A DNA stretch of 49,340 nt from Bradyrhizobium sp. 138 (lineage in GTDB: Bacteria > Pseudomonadota > Alphaproteobacteria > Rhizobiales > Xanthobacteraceae): positions 1 through 49,340 of the forward strand of contig NZ_JADPKT010000099.1 in the NCBI RefSeq assembly GCF_023074075.1. The letters are read 5' to 3'. The position numbers were made by a program, and so were the translations under genes. This document shows, one piece after another, positions 49,177 to 49,340 of the stretch. The notes beneath the pieces were generated by a model, which did not search any database, was not told the DNA's origin, and worked only from the letters and a program-made list of their open reading frames with translations. Numbering within the stretch: the stretch's first letter is position 1; each line of letters begins with the position of its first letter.

Positions 49177-49340
49177 GCGCAGGGAAGGCCGGGTGCTGAC
49201 CTCGCACCCGCGGTCTGCTGCGCGAAATGCACGCGCAGGAAAACCGCACAGCAGCATACAGGTGGTGCCGATCACTCGGCCTTCCCTGCGCGATGGTCGG
49301 ACGGCTTATGCCGTGCTCTCCCGGGAGCCGAACTTTCCTT
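49177..49340. other. Nested-palindrome element, cut by the window end (structured RNA or repeat)
   Basis: Outer arms GCGCAGGGAAGGCCGGGTG (49177-49195) and CACTCGGCCTTCCCTGCGC (49273-49291) pair in 18 of 19 positions; the other can be G-U. Inside are complementary GTCTGCTGCGCG and CGCACAGCAGCA tracts. Sequence beyond (GCTTATGCCGTGCTCTCCC) runs off the window. The element is non-coding on both strands as far as I can see. A structured RNA or a dispersed mobile repeat are the two readings. Confidence 0.45.

Noticed and set aside
48900..49232. A 110-codon frame on the minus strand near the window end
   Set aside because: Its product reads through CATTGCGAG repeats, a translation pattern that appears wherever this repeat family occurs.

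Overview
The window is high-GC chromosomal DNA with no plasmid, phage or tRNA signature. It looks like a Bradyrhizobium-type alphaproteobacterium (Rhizobiales). The grounds are strong GC bias at third codon positions, a rhizobial-type PE N-methyltransferase (PmtA), Irr-box-like palindromes beside bfr and bfd, a CtrA-type TTAA-N7-TTAA site, and several families of intergenic palindromic repeats of the kind that pepper Bradyrhizobium and Rhodopseudomonas chromosomes. Genus is an inference from protein style and repeats, not from a marker gene.

Layout. 1-100: 3' end of an IS3-family element. 0.2-6.1 kb: Nudix hydrolase, then a lipid-flavoured locus (phosphatidylserine decarboxylase, class III aminotransferase, Mpo1/DUF962-like membrane protein, PmtA, GT4 glycosyltransferase). 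6.3-13.3 kb: L,D-transpeptidase, cytochrome c, a GIY-YIG nuclease gene nested between two repeat pairs, a DUF899 protein, a regulator with two winged-helix regions, a beta-propeller protein and a DUF4403 protein. 13.3-17.8 kb: a complete polyamine-type ABC importer operon with a terminator. 17.8-19.6 kb: PRC-barrel protein, Cys-rich small protein, lytic transglycosylase. 19.6-24.6 kb: TPP riboswitch and thiamine operon thiO-thiS-thiG-thiE-thiC, with repeat pairs in two of its gaps. 24.6-29.6 kb: accessory region with a low-GC orphan gene, Mug-like glycosylase, frameshifted GST gene, RidA, two paralogous tiny secreted proteins and a REP-associated tyrosine transposase between inverted REPs. 29.6-36.6 kb: J-domain protein, SDR, Fis-type HTH protein with an upstream CtrA-like box, collagen-like protein, several small proteins, alpha/beta hydrolase, PPOX-family flavoprotein, and bfr/bfd. 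36.6-44.6 kb: paired Gly-zipper proteins, MltB-type transglycosylase, EttA, 2-hydroxyacid dehydrogenase and a second L,D-transpeptidase. 44.6-49.3 kb: two rhodanese proteins, CoxE-like VWA protein, GlsB-like protein, MoxR ATPase, then repeats and a structured nested palindrome cut by the window end.

How the genes work together. The thi operon makes and joins thiamine precursors under TPP feedback. The five-gene ABC region imports a polyamine-like cation. Psd and PmtA are consecutive steps from PS through PE to PC. Bfr and Bfd store and release iron and probably share Irr control. MoxR and the VWA protein are a typical chaperone pair.

The most unusual structural theme is two different nuclease/transposase families, GIY-YIG at 7.8 kb and RAYT at 29 kb, each framed closely by its own family of palindromic repeats. 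In the GIY-YIG case the repeats appear to supply the ribosome-binding region and the C-terminal codons.
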